Source: Thunnus maccoyii
Lineage: Eukaryota > Chordata > Actinopteri > Scombriformes > Scombridae
Direction of reading: 5' to 3'
NCBI RefSeq assembly: GCF_910596095.1
Contig: NC_056548.1
Location: 13,794,651 to 13,858,650, forward strand
DNA: 64,000 bases
Each line of letters starts with the position of its first letter. Within the stretch, counting starts at the first letter, position 1. The position numbers and the translations under genes were made by a program. Shown here in pieces: positions 1 through 12,340 of the stretch. The notes below the pieces were generated by a model. That model worked only from the letters and a program-made list of their open reading frames with translations. It was not told the DNA's origin and did no database searches.

Positions 1-454
1 TTGTAGTTATCTTCAGAGGCATATTTCTGAACTTTTGGCAGAGCCAGGGTAGCTGTTTTCCCCTGCTTCCAGTCTTTAAGCAAAGCAAATTGCTTTTGGG
101 TTTAGCTTAAGGCCACATTCAGACCATTCAGACTGGTTCAAAAGTTGAACCTGGCTCAACTTTTGCCACAACACAACATCATCCAGCAAGTTTACTTCGA
201 AGTTTACTGTTTACCTCACGATCGTCTTGGTGAAAATATATTAAAAAATTGCCACATTAAAAACTTTCCAGAGTTGTAAAATCCTCTGAGTCTCTGTATT
301 ACAAACCACTCAGTTTTGGCATCTAATAAGCATTGATTTAATACAGAGCTGTTTTCAAATGCCTTTTAAATCTCACCAAGAAAGTGAAGTATATTTCCCA
401 AAATGTCAACAGAAATTTGTAATAAAATAAAAGAAGGTAGCTGAATATCAAGTA

Positions 455-720
455 ACATAAGGAGAGGAGAGGAGAATGAGAGAAGAAGGAGAGGGAGGAA
501 GGAAAAAGAGGTATGGGGAAGCCCTCTGCCCTCTCTGTCTCCAGCCAGTCTACTGCAACATCTGGAGCTCACATCAGCCCTCCTCAGAGACTGGCACCAC
601 TGGAGAGAGGGATGAGAGCAGAAAAAGAGAGAAGAACAAAAGAGGAGAAGAAATGGTATCAAAGTTGATAAAAGGAAGGGAGGAAAGAAGGTGAGAAAGA
701 GCTAATAAGTGAGACGAGAG
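455..720. repeat. Purine-rich low-complexity tract
   Basis: The + strand is dominated by A and G, most densely at 461-525 and again at 605-690, with GGAGA/GAAGG-type runs. Such polypurine-polypyrimidine tracts can adopt triplex structure. Apparent open frames across it are compositional artefacts. Confidence 0.55.
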
Positions 721-2082
721 AGGTTTTTTAAAAAATGAAAATAACAAAGGGGAAAATGATTCTCTATTATCTGATTTTGAACATCTGTTTTTGTTTTTTG
801 TTTTCTGGGGGTCAAAACATATATTGCTTTTCTAAAATAATTCAAATGCAAAATCGAGCTGAACAGTGACTGTATTTGTGTTTGCACATCTGTGTTTGTG
901 GTCGATGTTTGTGTACTTGTGTGTGTGCATGTTGTGTTGTGCTGATGATTTTCCAGTGATGATCTTCAATGCACAGCAGAGAGAGAGAGCATGTACACTG
1001 GTTAGCTTCTGTGGCGAAACACTCTGCGGCAGGAAACAGAACAACCTGTGATCTCTGCAAAAACACTAATGGAAAACCTCACTCAGATAGAAAACGTGGG
1101 TGTGTATGCATAAAAGCACAAGTGTGTGTCATTGTGCATTCAGATACCTGCATGTGAGTCGAGGATGCCTTGCAAGATGTCAAAATTATAATTTTTCCAA
1201 AGACTATGCAAAGTTATGTTAGGTTTTCTGAAAGAAGAATAAATGCAACAGGCGTCTGCTCTTGCAGCAATTAACTCGAGAACCACAGACTTTCCTTTAC
1301 AGATAAGAAGTGAGACTTCCCTTAGACATGTGCAAAACAGACAAGATCACAAACCCTAACCTTTTCACAGTATTTCATAACAGATTTTTTTAAACCAAAA
1401 AAAAAATACCACTCTGTTTTCAAAAGATGAGCTATATTTGGTCTAACAGATGATTTTATACAAGATAAATCATCACTACTGCTGAGAACTTGTTTTTTTC
1501 ATTGGCCGCTCAAGTTCTCACTATATTCATATTACAATAACTAATTCAAACTTGGATTATAATGTGCATACAAATGTTTTGTGTAGTTTTTTTATCTTCT
1601 ACTTTAGTGACAAACTAGTGATATATGTCATATAAGACAATAAAACATGTGCATGACTTTTCAGACAATCACAGGAAATACTTGTTGTTGTAATAATCAA
1701 CTGTATAACCCAAACTGATGGTGTCGTTGCAATAAACCCAACTTCCTAGCAGGTTAAAAAAAATGTTCCTAATCATTTGGAAATTCAGTTTGACCCTGGT
1801 TTCTTGTAATTGGGTGCAGAAGGTATTATCCCTCTGTTGTCTGAACAGAGCCACACTAATCTAGACATTCTCGTTGGCCAGGACAGAGATGACAGGCCAC
1901 AGTGACTGATTTAACCCTGTGTTGTTTCTCAGCTTAAAGGTGCTACGAGTGCCTGAAAGCTGATCTCTGAGTAACAGTTGAGATAGCATTGTTAGAATGA
2001 TTTCTTAGCAGGCTTTACTCACACTGGCTGTTAGGGAAATCAGGTTGACAGAAAAATTACCAAAACTTACAGGTATACCAAT

Positions 2083-2100
2083 GCGTGTGTGTGCGTGTGC

Positions 2101-2131
<31 letters not shown>

Positions 2132-2136
2132 TGCGT
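2083..2136. repeat. GT/GC microsatellite
   Basis: Alternating purine-pyrimidine tract of GTGT and GTGC units, changing to an uninterrupted run of TGCG units at its right end. A sequence of this type favours Z-DNA. Confidence 0.85.
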
Positions 2137-4111
2137 AGGAGGGTTGGGGGGTCACAGGGATGTTCTTGACTGTGTCATCTCCAGCAGCTGTTTCCCTCAA
2201 ACCCTGCCTCACCCACTCCTCCCCCTCCCACCCCATCGCCTCACAATGAAACCAATACAAAGGAACAGGAAGTGCCTCCCGTTAACTGGGGCCCAATCAA
2301 AGCCATCATTATTCCCGTGTCAGAATTTTTACAGGAAATAGCTTCTCAGAAAATATGCCAGCTGTGCAGGGAGTGTGGTATTATTGTCTTATAGGTCTTG
2401 TCTGTTTTTGCTTTTTTTCACTTATCAGTTGCAGCTAACAAAAGGACACATAGACCCGTCTCGACCACGTGCACAGCACACTGTCACTGCTGTGCGTTCA
2501 CAAGGCAAGCCAGGCACTGTGTTCTCTGGGGCTGGGTAGTTATTGTGCACACTGTGAAAAGGGCTCCCCTGCTGTGCCTGCACCGGCTTCTTTGGTTCCC
2601 ATCCTGAACCGAGCAATTGTCTTTTTAAACCCTGCGAGCGGAGCTGAGCCCAGAGAGCACACAGATGCAAGAGAGCACATACATGATCGCACACGCACAC
2701 ACCAAGCTTTGCCTACTGAAGCCGCATCTGTAAGAGCGCTGCTCAGATTACAGCATAAACGGTGGGTTCAGGTGAAGCCTAACGTTTGCCAGATGCTGCG
2801 CTGAAGTCACCAGGAGGTTAGCCTAACATTGGAGTGTTGTTGTTGGTCGAGGAGGGTGGAATCATCTGCCTCCCTAACAAGGGGGGCACACATCTGGCGT
2901 GAACAGAAAAAATCATTTATGAGCATTATTTTTAACAAGCGTGAATAACAGCACTGATGCTTTTGCTTATCTGTGACATTTAAACCACAGAATAGAATTT
3001 TAATCTTGGGATCGATTTGTCTTGTTGTTGAAAGTAGTCTCTGTTTATCTTCTTTAGTTTGTCCTCAGTAATCTCTCTCTGTCTCTCTGAGGCCTCGCAG
3101 ACGTCTGGAGGACAATAATTAACTCAGTCACTCAATGCGTTGACACAGGTGAGCACTACTCAAGTTGTTAAACAGTCATTACAGGGCTGCTGTGATGTGA
3201 ACGAACACACATAAATTTGATTGACATTGTCATAGCGTGTCTGTCACATTAGGCTGATGCCTATTCAGTTACAAAATGCCACTGTTGACTGTATTAACAC
3301 TGATTAGATAAAGGTGATGTCTCATCTGGCATGACACCTTTGCTGACGCTCAACATAAAACCCACACGGAAAAGATGACTTTACATGTGTGCCTTTTGTG
3401 AATACAATGCAGAGACATGGTGATCCTTTCTCAACTCCCATAAACTGGCCTTTGTCGAGCCTATCTCTTGTTTTGGCCAAAGGAGCTGCTCTGCGTCCTT
3501 CACTGTGAAGCTTATCAGTGGTGTTTGAAGTGCTCGTCTTTATCTGAGCTCACTGTGTTGAGGTCATCAGCCTGACCCAGTGATCTCTATCTCCGCCCTC
3601 ACTATTTCTCTGCCTTGTTGTATTTGTCTCCCTTCCAGAGTATCTCTCTGCATCGTAAAACTCTCTTCTAATCGATGCATTCACTTAATTTTATACATGT
3701 TAAAGCTAATGTTGTTCATTAAAGTTTAATGGAGATAACCCTCATTGAAGGCTCACCTAAATTACAACAAACATATTTTCTCACTTATTTATCATCAGTG
3801 GTAAATAGCCATGTAGATAACCTTTATTTTCTGCCCAGATTTTGAGATATCCATCTCTGAGATTACGAAAAAAGTTTGTTTATGCCGTTTTTGTATTTAT
3901 TGTGATAGTATGCGTACAGCGTATAGTATACATACAGTGACAAGAAGACAAGTCTAGTGAGAAGATAGAATATGATCCAGGACAGACAGTTTGAGTAATA
4001 CATCTATGAGTTTAAATGCTTATCAGACACACATACACTGCCCAGTGGTTAATACTACTATGTGACAGAATTCTACAACTCTCAAAAGTTATAAGAGCAG
4101 CAAACATTGGA

Positions 4112-4136
4112 GGGGGGGGGGGGGGGGTGGGGGGGG
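4112..4136 (+). repeat. Poly-G run
   Basis: Sixteen consecutive G, a T, then eight more G. The tract has quadruplex-forming potential and is a likely place for sequencing or assembly length errors. Confidence 0.85.
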
Positions 4137-5991
4137 TGATTACACAAAAGTAATCTACCAGGTATGTGTGCTTGCAGATATTTAACTGGCTAATGCAAGC
4201 CACCAGTCAAATATTGAAATTAACAATAGGGCTTTGTTGTTAAATGAAGTGCTAATGTTGGTTTGAACAAGATATCAGACTCAGCCACTAGGACATCCTC
4301 TCTGAGATTTCTGCCTGCATCCCAGTACAATGGAGATAAACTGAAATTTGTTAGTGGTGCCAGCAGCATAATGCCTCTCCAGACACAATGTCCTGCTACT
4401 GCGGATAAATCACCGACCTCGTTATGAACTGTTTTTCTGCCAAAAAAGAAATCCCTATGAGAATTGCTGACAACGAGGTCCAGAGTAACGGGTGCATTGT
4501 TTCTGGAAAGTCACATTGTTGAATACTGTGAGCACCACAAATTAAATTCCATTCATCTCCATTGTCCTGGGCTGGAGGCAGATATCACGAGACGACTATC
4601 TCGAAGATATGGGCAGATAAAACCATAACTATCTGCATAGCGAACAGGAAATGTTAAAATATTTATTTTATCATTTGGGTGAGCCAACCAATTAATGCAT
4701 CTTTTGATATATCTGTAAGCTTTTACTTGACTTTCTGTAGTGTGTTTGTGTGTTGCCATATAAATGAAACTCTTCTCTTTTTTTAAGCCTAAGTGCTTCC
4801 AGTTTGTGAGTACTGACTTCCACTGGCCCTATTCCTCTTTTAATTATTCTGGAGGATTGGAGGAAGCAACATTTTTAGAAATCTTGAGTGGCTTTGACCC
4901 TCTACGTTGGCCAGACTCTTAACTTGGTGGTGCAAGGATATTTTCAGTAAATTACAGAGTAGCCAGAGAATGCTAGCAGGAAATGTCCATAATACAATAC
5001 ACACAGACCAGACATGGCTAAACAGATATAGGCATTTCCTGGTAGTGTTACTCTCTTATGTGAGTGAGTCATGGTTGTGTTACTTCAGCTTTTATTCTCA
5101 GAAACAATGCATTACACAGATTTTAAAGCATTTTTGCTTTGCGCTGTTTATACTGAGGCGCAATGGGTCACTGAGTGGGAGGATGGTCTCTTCAAACTCT
5201 GGGTCGAGGCCTAAAATGGTTCACAGACAAATCAAGAACAGCAATAAGTTGTTTTTTTTTTAATTCCCACAGTGAAAGACAAACACACAGGACCATTTCA
5301 ACCTTTGTGACGTGATGTGTTTATGATCGTTTCACACACAAAGCCCAATTAAGACTCGCTCCATAATGCCCAGCGGAACATGACAATGCAGAGCTGACCA
5401 GCTGGCAGAGTGTCCATTTTCCCTGAGTCTTTATGTCCATCCCATGATGCTGTGTACGTCACAGCACCCTGATTAAAGCCACCTTGGAGGAAGTGGTGAA
5501 GAAAGGATGCGGGGGTGGGGAAAAATCACTTATCCGAAAATATGAATCACACTAAAAATGAAGAAGACATATAATCAGACAACTATCTGACAGCCAGACA
5601 GATAGAGACCAGCAGCAAGGCCAGGGTGTTGTGTGTGTCAGGTTTGATTGGCTACGCAGCTCAGTAGTTGGTTTAAGAGCTTTTAATCAGGTCACTGAGA
5701 GCCCAGACCTCTCTTCTCCCACTCTGCCCCCTCCGTCTGAAGGGCTCCGCCAGGGGTGACCAAGAGGGGTACCACTGACCCAGATTAGGAAAGGGTAAGT
5801 ATATGTGTGTGTGTGTGTCTCAGGGTGTGTGTGGGAGCCAGGGAATCAGCTGTGTATCGTGTCTCAATCCCCACTGTTTCAATTCATTAGCAGCACAAGG
5901 AAGAGACAAGAGAGATAAGGGGGGTGGCAAGTGTGTGTGTGTAGTCATGCATGTGTGCTTACATATATCCATTTGTACATATGCTGGAACA

Positions 5992-5994
<3 letters not shown>

Positions 5995-6046
<52 letters not shown>
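5995..6046. repeat. (GT)n microsatellite
   Basis: About 26 GT units, nearly perfect. It is followed by a GGT/G-rich stretch to about 6068. The cysteine/valine-rich open frame across it is a translation of the repeat, not a protein. Confidence 0.9.
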
Positions 6047-6052
<6 letters not shown>

Positions 6053-6170
6053 TGGTGGTGGTGGGGGGGGAAAAAAGAAGTGTTAAAAGAATACAATGTC
6101 AATGACAGAAGGAAAAAGTCACTGCTGTGGTTCATCTTAGGGATCCACTTGACCTAGAAATGCATGAGAC

Positions 6171-6202
6171 ACACACACACACACACATACACACACACAC
6201 AC
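6171..6202. repeat. (CA)n microsatellite
   Basis: CA repeat with one TA interruption, lying 125 bases after the GT repeat and complementary to it. The two could pair as a long-arm cruciform. Confidence 0.85.
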
Positions 6203-7959
6203 AGGTGCAGATATACCCACCAGGGACCTAATGGCCTCTGTCTGTGTGTCTCTGTGAAGCCTGACCAGCTGAACCCCTGCAGCAGAAGCCGTAGCGTCAG
6301 GCTCCTCTACGTCTTTCTTTCTCTCAATCACTCTCTTTCTTTCGTGGTCTGAGTGTCTCTTTCTCCTTTTTGTCACTCGCCCTCAAGTCTGTCATGCAGT
6401 TATTTTCCACAGTAATGTTCTCTGCCTCTCTTCAGCTTGTTCTCTTCCATGGACTCTGCTTCCTGATCACCCGTACAAATTTCCTGTTTGTATCTCTCCA
6501 TCTTGCTCCCTTAGTCTGTGTCGTCTCATCACGAGGACAATGTATGAATTTGTGTTGTGTGGGGTCCGCAAACAAAATGAAGAGCTGTATTTAAACTTGA
6601 TCACCAGCTGAATGTGTCAAAATGTTCACCCAATACACCATTGCACTTGATCAGAAATCTTTGGGATTGATTCATTTCCATTTCCTTCTACTGCAACACC
6701 AGTTTCTCCTCCATCTAGCTTTGGCGTCTTTCACCTAACAGATCAAGTTGCAGTCAGAATACTTCTTGCAGCGCCATATTTCATAGCAGTTCAGCAGCCA
6801 AATTGGATTTTGTTTGGAGTATATTGGAACTATTACAGTGGATTTGTGTCCCACTCTCAAACACTCTTTGCATATTTAAGGCAATGCGTGTGGGATCTCA
6901 CAAAGTATGGGCCCAGACAGTCTTTAATTACAAAGTCAACATTCTAGTTCAAGTGAGTGTATTTCCCACAAATGTCCCACTTGCAAACAACAGTAAGAAC
7001 TATTGCACAATAGTATTTATGAAAAAGAAAGAACAATTATGTAGTTATGATTTAAGTTAATAATTAAGGATGTCGCACCACACAGGGAGACCAACACTGG
7101 ATGTGGATCAGACTCATTCTTCTCTTGCAATATGGAGATAACTAGCAGATGCAGCCAGTTTGCCTCTGTGCTGTCCGCAGACACTCACCCTGGTGTTTAT
7201 TTGCAGTTTAGAAAACAGAGCAATGGTTTTAGACGAGAGATTAGGGCCTGCAGTGTTTCCATTAATGGTCATCCAATCGTACACTTACAGCAGCAAGTTC
7301 AGTGTCAGCTCCAGGGAGGCTATAAATCATTCCACGTCTCTCTGCTTGACAGTCTATTGGGCAGGCCGAACAATGCAGTGGTGTCTCTTTTGAATAAGTA
7401 ATTTATGAATGTATTCAATTATAATATGTTAATCATGGATGAACGTATATAATTTCTATTTAAAAGTTTTTGCAAGTTGTTTAAGCAGGATAATGGAGGG
7501 TGTTATGACTAATAAGATCAACCTCAGCTACACCAACTGGCCTCCACCACAATCACCAGGCCTGGCCTTACACAAAGCCAGATGTTTAACCTCATTTGAT
7601 GGCTGCACAATAAACGGACCGTTCCAGTCAGGGTCGATGAAAACGACAAAACAACAGTGTGACCAACAGCTGGCAGCCTCTCCACTCACCCAGTCACGCT
7701 GTGAGCAGAACAGTCAGCTTGTTTTGGCCCTAAACGGCCATGGGTTTTATGGCCTTCTGTGGCTTGTGTCCCACCTGCCATACAGTTGCATTGCCTCCAT
7801 TTATTCCTGCATGGACAGACCAGTAAAATACTCACACCCAAGGACATGGACAGGGCCACCTGACAATGTCCTGATGATAATGACAACAACATAGTTCCCA
7901 CAGTGTGCAGGCACAGTAGTGTGAAAATATAGCTTTCTTTTACTGATTTTACTTGGTAT

Positions 7960-8640
7960 TATGGTTTAAGGTGCATTTTTATCTTGAAACTCCACTTTAG
8001 CAAACTTTGACTTAACATGACTGCCAGATACACAGTATTTCTGCCAAAGTATGTTTCCCAGAGCATCTACTTTATTGGACAATATGCCACCGATTAATTT
8101 TGCATTCACTCTATTTAATCTGCCCAGATTGCATTTAAATCCAGTTGAGACAGACAGTATTTCACACTTAACATCAAAATACATCCTAAAGGGACACATC
8201 AGAAATGTAGTATTGCACTTCTGTGAAGTTGGGAGAGTCGTGAGTAACAAACAAAAAAATAATAATGATCCAAATTGATGCAGCAGAGGCTTTGATATCC
8301 TGACTTTTACACCATAGAATGAGTCAAAACTGCTGGATCCTACAATTCCCATAAATGCACCTCACTAGCATCTCTTCATTATACATTTCCTGCCCAGTAA
8401 AAACCTGCACTTTTAAATTCCACACCCACACTGTAATGCAGACTTTCTGTTCAAAAATTTGTAGTCTCTAAGCTCAAGCCAAGATAACCCCAATGACATA
8501 CCTGTGACATCATGATTTATTTCCTCAGACTTGACAGAGCTCCTCCACAGCCACAGAGGACATTATACAACTGTTTATACCAGCTTTATTGTACTCTTCA
8601 TGGTGCATAACCTGGCTTGGTCATGCATAACCTGGTCAGA
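7960..8640. mobile_element. Probable non-autonomous DNA element, percomorph interspersed repeat
   Basis: The segment has phrases I recall as recurring in many percomorph genomes: a TCCTACAATTCCCAT stretch at about 8338, the GACATACCTGTGACATCATG region at about 8496, and an AGAGCTCCTCCACAGCCACAG stretch at about 8537. I could not define terminal inverted repeats or a target duplication, so the boundaries are approximate. It shows no coding capacity. Confidence 0.4.
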
Positions 8641-9590
8641 CCTCAATATGTTTTAATGCATTTGTGTATTTGTACCTGTATTGAAAACTACTTGCGATTG
8701 GATCAACTAAGATACAGTATATTTTAGTATTAACAGCCACAATCCCAGCTACACACAAGAGTTATATATACAATCCTGATCTTAGTGTGTACGGTAGAGT
8801 TTGCTATGCCTCCTACCCGTCACAATGGATGCATAGAGGGTGAGTGAATGAAATCAATGAATTTTTTCTTGATACACGAGGTGCCTTCTTATCTAAAATC
8901 AAGGGAGATGAATGAATAAATAATTAATTATGCACAGGCTTGAACAAGAGACTCAAACATAAATAACAAGTGTCCTGTACAAATGAACAATATGCATAAA
9001 ATGTCATGGCCTTGCCTGGGTCACATGGGAACAAAAGATCGGGATCTGTAGGCCGTCCAAAGCTGATGGAGAAGACTGTAGCGTCTTTGATGAAGAACAG
9101 AATGCAAACAGCGAGCAGTGGAGGAGGAATCCTGCATGACACACTCCAGGGATACAAAGAAGTTTAAGTTTCACTGTGTTTCTTGCCACTTAATTATCTC
9201 CCCAAGATGGGCCTGCACTTGTGGATGAAAAAGATACCCTTCTGTATACAACACTGCCTCTCCACATGACAGTATGGTGGTTTACCCCCTCTGTCTCTCC
9301 GTCTCCCTCTCCCTGTCTCATCTCTCTGGGTGACCCTCATTACACTCTGCTCTGTTGTTACCAGAAGTAAAAAGAGATGCTTTGTTTATGTCGAGTTAAA
9401 AGAAGGTGCTTTGAGAGGTAAAGATGAGTGGACTAGAGTGGAGAGACTAAGATCCTTCAGGTAGGGAAACACACACATTCAGTCATGAAAGTGGAATTAT
9501 TATTATTATGTGATTGGATTTTCCTTTCTTAGTGGTTGGTTGTCAATAAAATATATTGGACTAAAATTTAATTGAGAGAGAAGGAGAGAG

Positions 9591-9860
9591 GAGGAGAGGA
9601 GGGGGCGCTGCTAATTATGCATGGCGATTGTTGATGGCTTGATTGTCTGCGTCCAGCTGCACGGAGGAGCGGGGAGAGGGAGAGGGAGGGCTGGGAGAGA
9701 GGCAGACTCACTGACGCCAGGCTCGAAATTCTCCCATCCATTGAAAGAGAGACCCGATTGTGTCCGGGGCCTTTCCGACAAGCACCTGATCCCTGCCCAG
9801 ACACACCAGTGCATGTGTGTGTGTTTCGCACAGATTTACGCACTGTGAACTCTGGAATCC
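9591..9860. promoter_or_regulatory. Candidate conserved regulatory block upstream of id3
   Basis: A GC-richer island in AT-rich surroundings, about 2.5 kb upstream of the id3 TATA box. It contains the CTCF-like core AGGGGGCGCT (9600-9609), a homeodomain/POU-like TAATTATGCAT (9612-9622) and an E-box CAGCTG (about 9654). No exon is recognisable in it. Assignment as an enhancer is inference from composition and motif clustering. Confidence 0.35.
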
Positions 9861-10889
9861 GCAGACAAGCGCTGTCATGGGCACCAGAGCAGTCTGTTGG
9901 CATTTTTTATATCCCAGAAAAAGCTCGTATAGTTCCTAAAGATGACAACGAATTCAGATTCAGTGGGAAACAGTGAATCAACAAAATCAAATGGGATAGT
10001 AATTCGCTTGGACTGTAATCCCAAACGTTTATTTTTCCCCTGAAGTTTGCTCAGTTAGCAAGAACAAACAATTATTTTCCCACCAGACCTGGGAAATTCA
10101 GAGCAATATTTGTCTTCTCCTTGACATATTTAAGAAAGATATGTAAGGTCAAAGTCTTGTTTGGACACTCGGCACCGCTCGCACAATATAACTAACTAAA
10201 ATAGCACTGGACCTAAGTCCTGTCTCACAGTTCAATATTGTGGTTTACTCTAATGTGAGGTCTCTGTGTGACTTGTCATACAGGGTCAATGGCTATGGGG
10301 AGGCAGTGGGAGGGTAGGGGGGAGGGGAGGGAGAAGGGGGGGCATGACTGCCAGGAGGAAGGCAGTGACTTGAACATCTGTTAAACCTCTGCATAATGGG
10401 GAGGATATTTTCAGCCGTGCGTATTTACGCACAAATGTGTCCAGGATGAAGATAAGAATGCAGTGCGCTTATAATTACTCTCATCTTGAAACATTGTCTT
10501 ATGTTTAACCCAGTCCTTTTGTAGCCTGTGAGGTAATACAATGCCACTTTTGCTGACAGTTTCGCCAAAATTATAATGCAATTTAGCCTTAAATGGATAG
10601 TTCAACTTCTCAGATCTGAGTGGGTGAGACATTCAAAGCGGTTGCAAAATATTTGATGAACACATACAGGCTACAATTTCAGCACCCACTGGCCGTTGAG
10701 CAACCACTTTATCTAGCTACTGTATAAAAACTACCTTGTTCAATAGTGTAAAGTTTTGTCCTGGCTTTAACAATAATTTTATGGTGACTATTGATCATCA
10801 CATCTTAGGATTCTTCTCCAGTCCATGTTTTTATTATTGCTAAAATTGTGGAGTATTTGGGAGGCTTTCCTCTTTTTCTGAGTGCAACT
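9861..10889. other. Intergenic, nothing recognised
   Basis: The stretch contains a G-rich run at about 10288-10340 with short GGGAGG-type units. No exon, RNA gene or mobile element is supported. Confidence 0.5.
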
Positions 10890-11110
10890 GCAATAGGCGT
10901 GGGGGCGTCGATCCCATGTCCATGAGTGACAGACTCACTGAGCCAATCAGGTCTTTGAGCGCCTCTGCTTCTCTCCCCTCTGGTGGTGGACGGGGGAGGG
11001 CGGGCCGTCTGCCAAAGAGGGGAGTGCGCGTCGGGGTGAATGGATGACGTCGGGAGGCTGGCGCCAGCATGTCTGGGACTGGCGCGTTAGATCAACACAG
11101 CTGGGCCGGG
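10890..11110 (+). promoter_or_regulatory. GC-rich id3 upstream element with bipartite BMP-Smad motif
   Basis: A CpG-rich block about 1.1 kb upstream of the id3 TATA box. At 11060-11075 it contains GGCGCC, five bases, then GTCTG. This is the spacing described for Smad1/5-Smad4 BMP response elements in vertebrate targets such as the Id genes. A further Smad half-site CAGAC lies at 10930-10934, another GTCTG at 11007-11011 and a CCAAT box at 10943-10947. No exon is recognisable. The motif match is seen directly; enhancer function is inferred from the known direct control of Id genes by BMP signalling. Confidence 0.6.
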
Positions 11111-12090
11111 ATAGGACACACAGCTGGCTCAGGCCTGCATTCCTCTACAAAACAGGATTGTGAGAAAAGGGGAAAATAAGACCCAAATAGGAGCAGTACG
11201 GGACGTGCTTTGATGTAAACTAAAGGGTAGCAACATTTTGGATTGTTGAAATATATTTTTCATAAAACGGTTTCATCTAAAGGAGGTTAGATTTTGGCAG
11301 TAAGCGACTTGACAGCTTAAGTTGCACTCTTATTATTATGTGAGAGTTAGAGACATTGTTAATTATAATAAGTATATGCACTAAGGCTATAAGAATAGGC
11401 GTATAAGCTTCCAAAACATAAATGTTCAGTCAGTTCATCCATATCCAACGACTGATCATCATAATAACATGTTCTTAGCAATTAGTTCATGTAGAAATAA
11501 CTTGGCATTCCACTGACCTTTTACCTATATTATATAAATATCATATTTTCTATAATTAATATTTGTATGCGCATGTTTTGGGGTCGTGTGTCCTAAAATA
11601 AGCAGGCACACTGCTGTGAAGTGTGGAAAAACCCATAAAATCAGATATCTAACTATATAAGGCTTTATTTGAAGAGATTCAGTTTTGCTGAAGAGTTTGT
11701 GGTTTTGGATTTGGCTAAATCAGACTACAGCCAAACTTTTTCATGAAGGATATGCAGTAATCGATAAAAATTCAATTATCTAAAATGAAATATTTTCATG
11801 ATAACATGTCACAAGGATCTCTGTTCGGAGAAGGCTTTCGTATGAAATTAACTATTTACAAACGTAAAAGTCGGATAGAAACTGATGTTGTTGTAAACAA
11901 AAATATCTCTCTTTTTAACAATTTTACATGAGGATTCTTCAAAACTTCTAAACTAAACCTCTGCCACTTTGTGAACTTTAATTATCGTTTTTCAAATAAA
12001 TGCATCACCTGAGAGAGGTAACTGAGGTAATTGATTGACAATCCCCTTCAGGCATCCCAGCCTAATTTCCTCATTCTTTCCAAACCTTCC
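11111..12090. other. AT-rich DNA between upstream element and id3 promoter
   Basis: No coding or RNA gene is visible. The last 100 bases (about 12000-12085) contain a CACCTG E-box and a TAATTGATTGACAAT stretch suggestive of homeodomain sites, so the proximal id3 control region may begin here. Confidence 0.4.
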
Positions 12091-12100
12091 ACAAGGTGCT

Positions 12101-12215
12101 ATCAGCCAATGAGAATGGACGTGCTCTTCACACTGGCCAATCACAACGCGATGCGAGAAGGGGGGCGCAAGCAGGCGCGTAGTGTATAAAACCTAACTGT
12201 ACGTCGCTGTCACAG
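12101..12215 (+). promoter_or_regulatory. id3: id3 core promoter: two CCAAT boxes and TATA box
   Basis: CCAAT boxes lie at 12106-12110 and about 12137-12141, both in the forward sense. A GC-rich stretch follows and then TATAAA at 12185-12190. Transcription should begin about 25-30 bases downstream, near 12215, giving a 5' leader of roughly 125 bases with no upstream ATG before the start codon at 12341. The arrangement is typical of an inducible immediate-early style promoter, which fits Id genes. Confidence 0.8.
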
Positions 12216-12340
12216 CACTGTAGCTCCATACAGGACGGCGTTACGAAGATCACCGTGATCAACCCATCCATCTACTTCTACTCAAACATCACGTCGAGTC
12301 TTGTTATTGTTGCTTTCTTGTTTCGCTTCTGTTTTCCATC

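Larger units (their letters stand above)
1..5760. other. Intergenic region, no gene recognised
   Basis: I find no exon with plausible splice sites and a recognisable protein here; the open frames are short, overlap on both strands and look like chance. The stretch holds a purine-rich tract at about 455-720, a TG/CG-type microsatellite at 2083-2136 and a G-run at 4112-4136. The remainder is AT-rich unique-looking DNA. It may carry distal regulatory elements of id3 or of an upstream neighbour, but nothing in the sequence alone proves this. Confidence 0.6.
5761..9590. other. Intergenic region with microsatellites and a repeat, no gene recognised
   Basis: No coding exon is supported. The block carries a long GT repeat at 5995-6046, a CA repeat at 6171-6202 and a probable interspersed element at about 7960-8640. 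The rest shows no recognised feature. Confidence 0.55.

Noticed and set aside
5803..6157. Cys/Val-rich open frames with long CV repeats
   Set aside because: They are translations of the GT microsatellite.
7439..7894. 151-codon open frame upstream of id3
   Set aside because: No recognisable domain or splice context. The sequence is likely chance, although it is the longest such frame in the upstream region.
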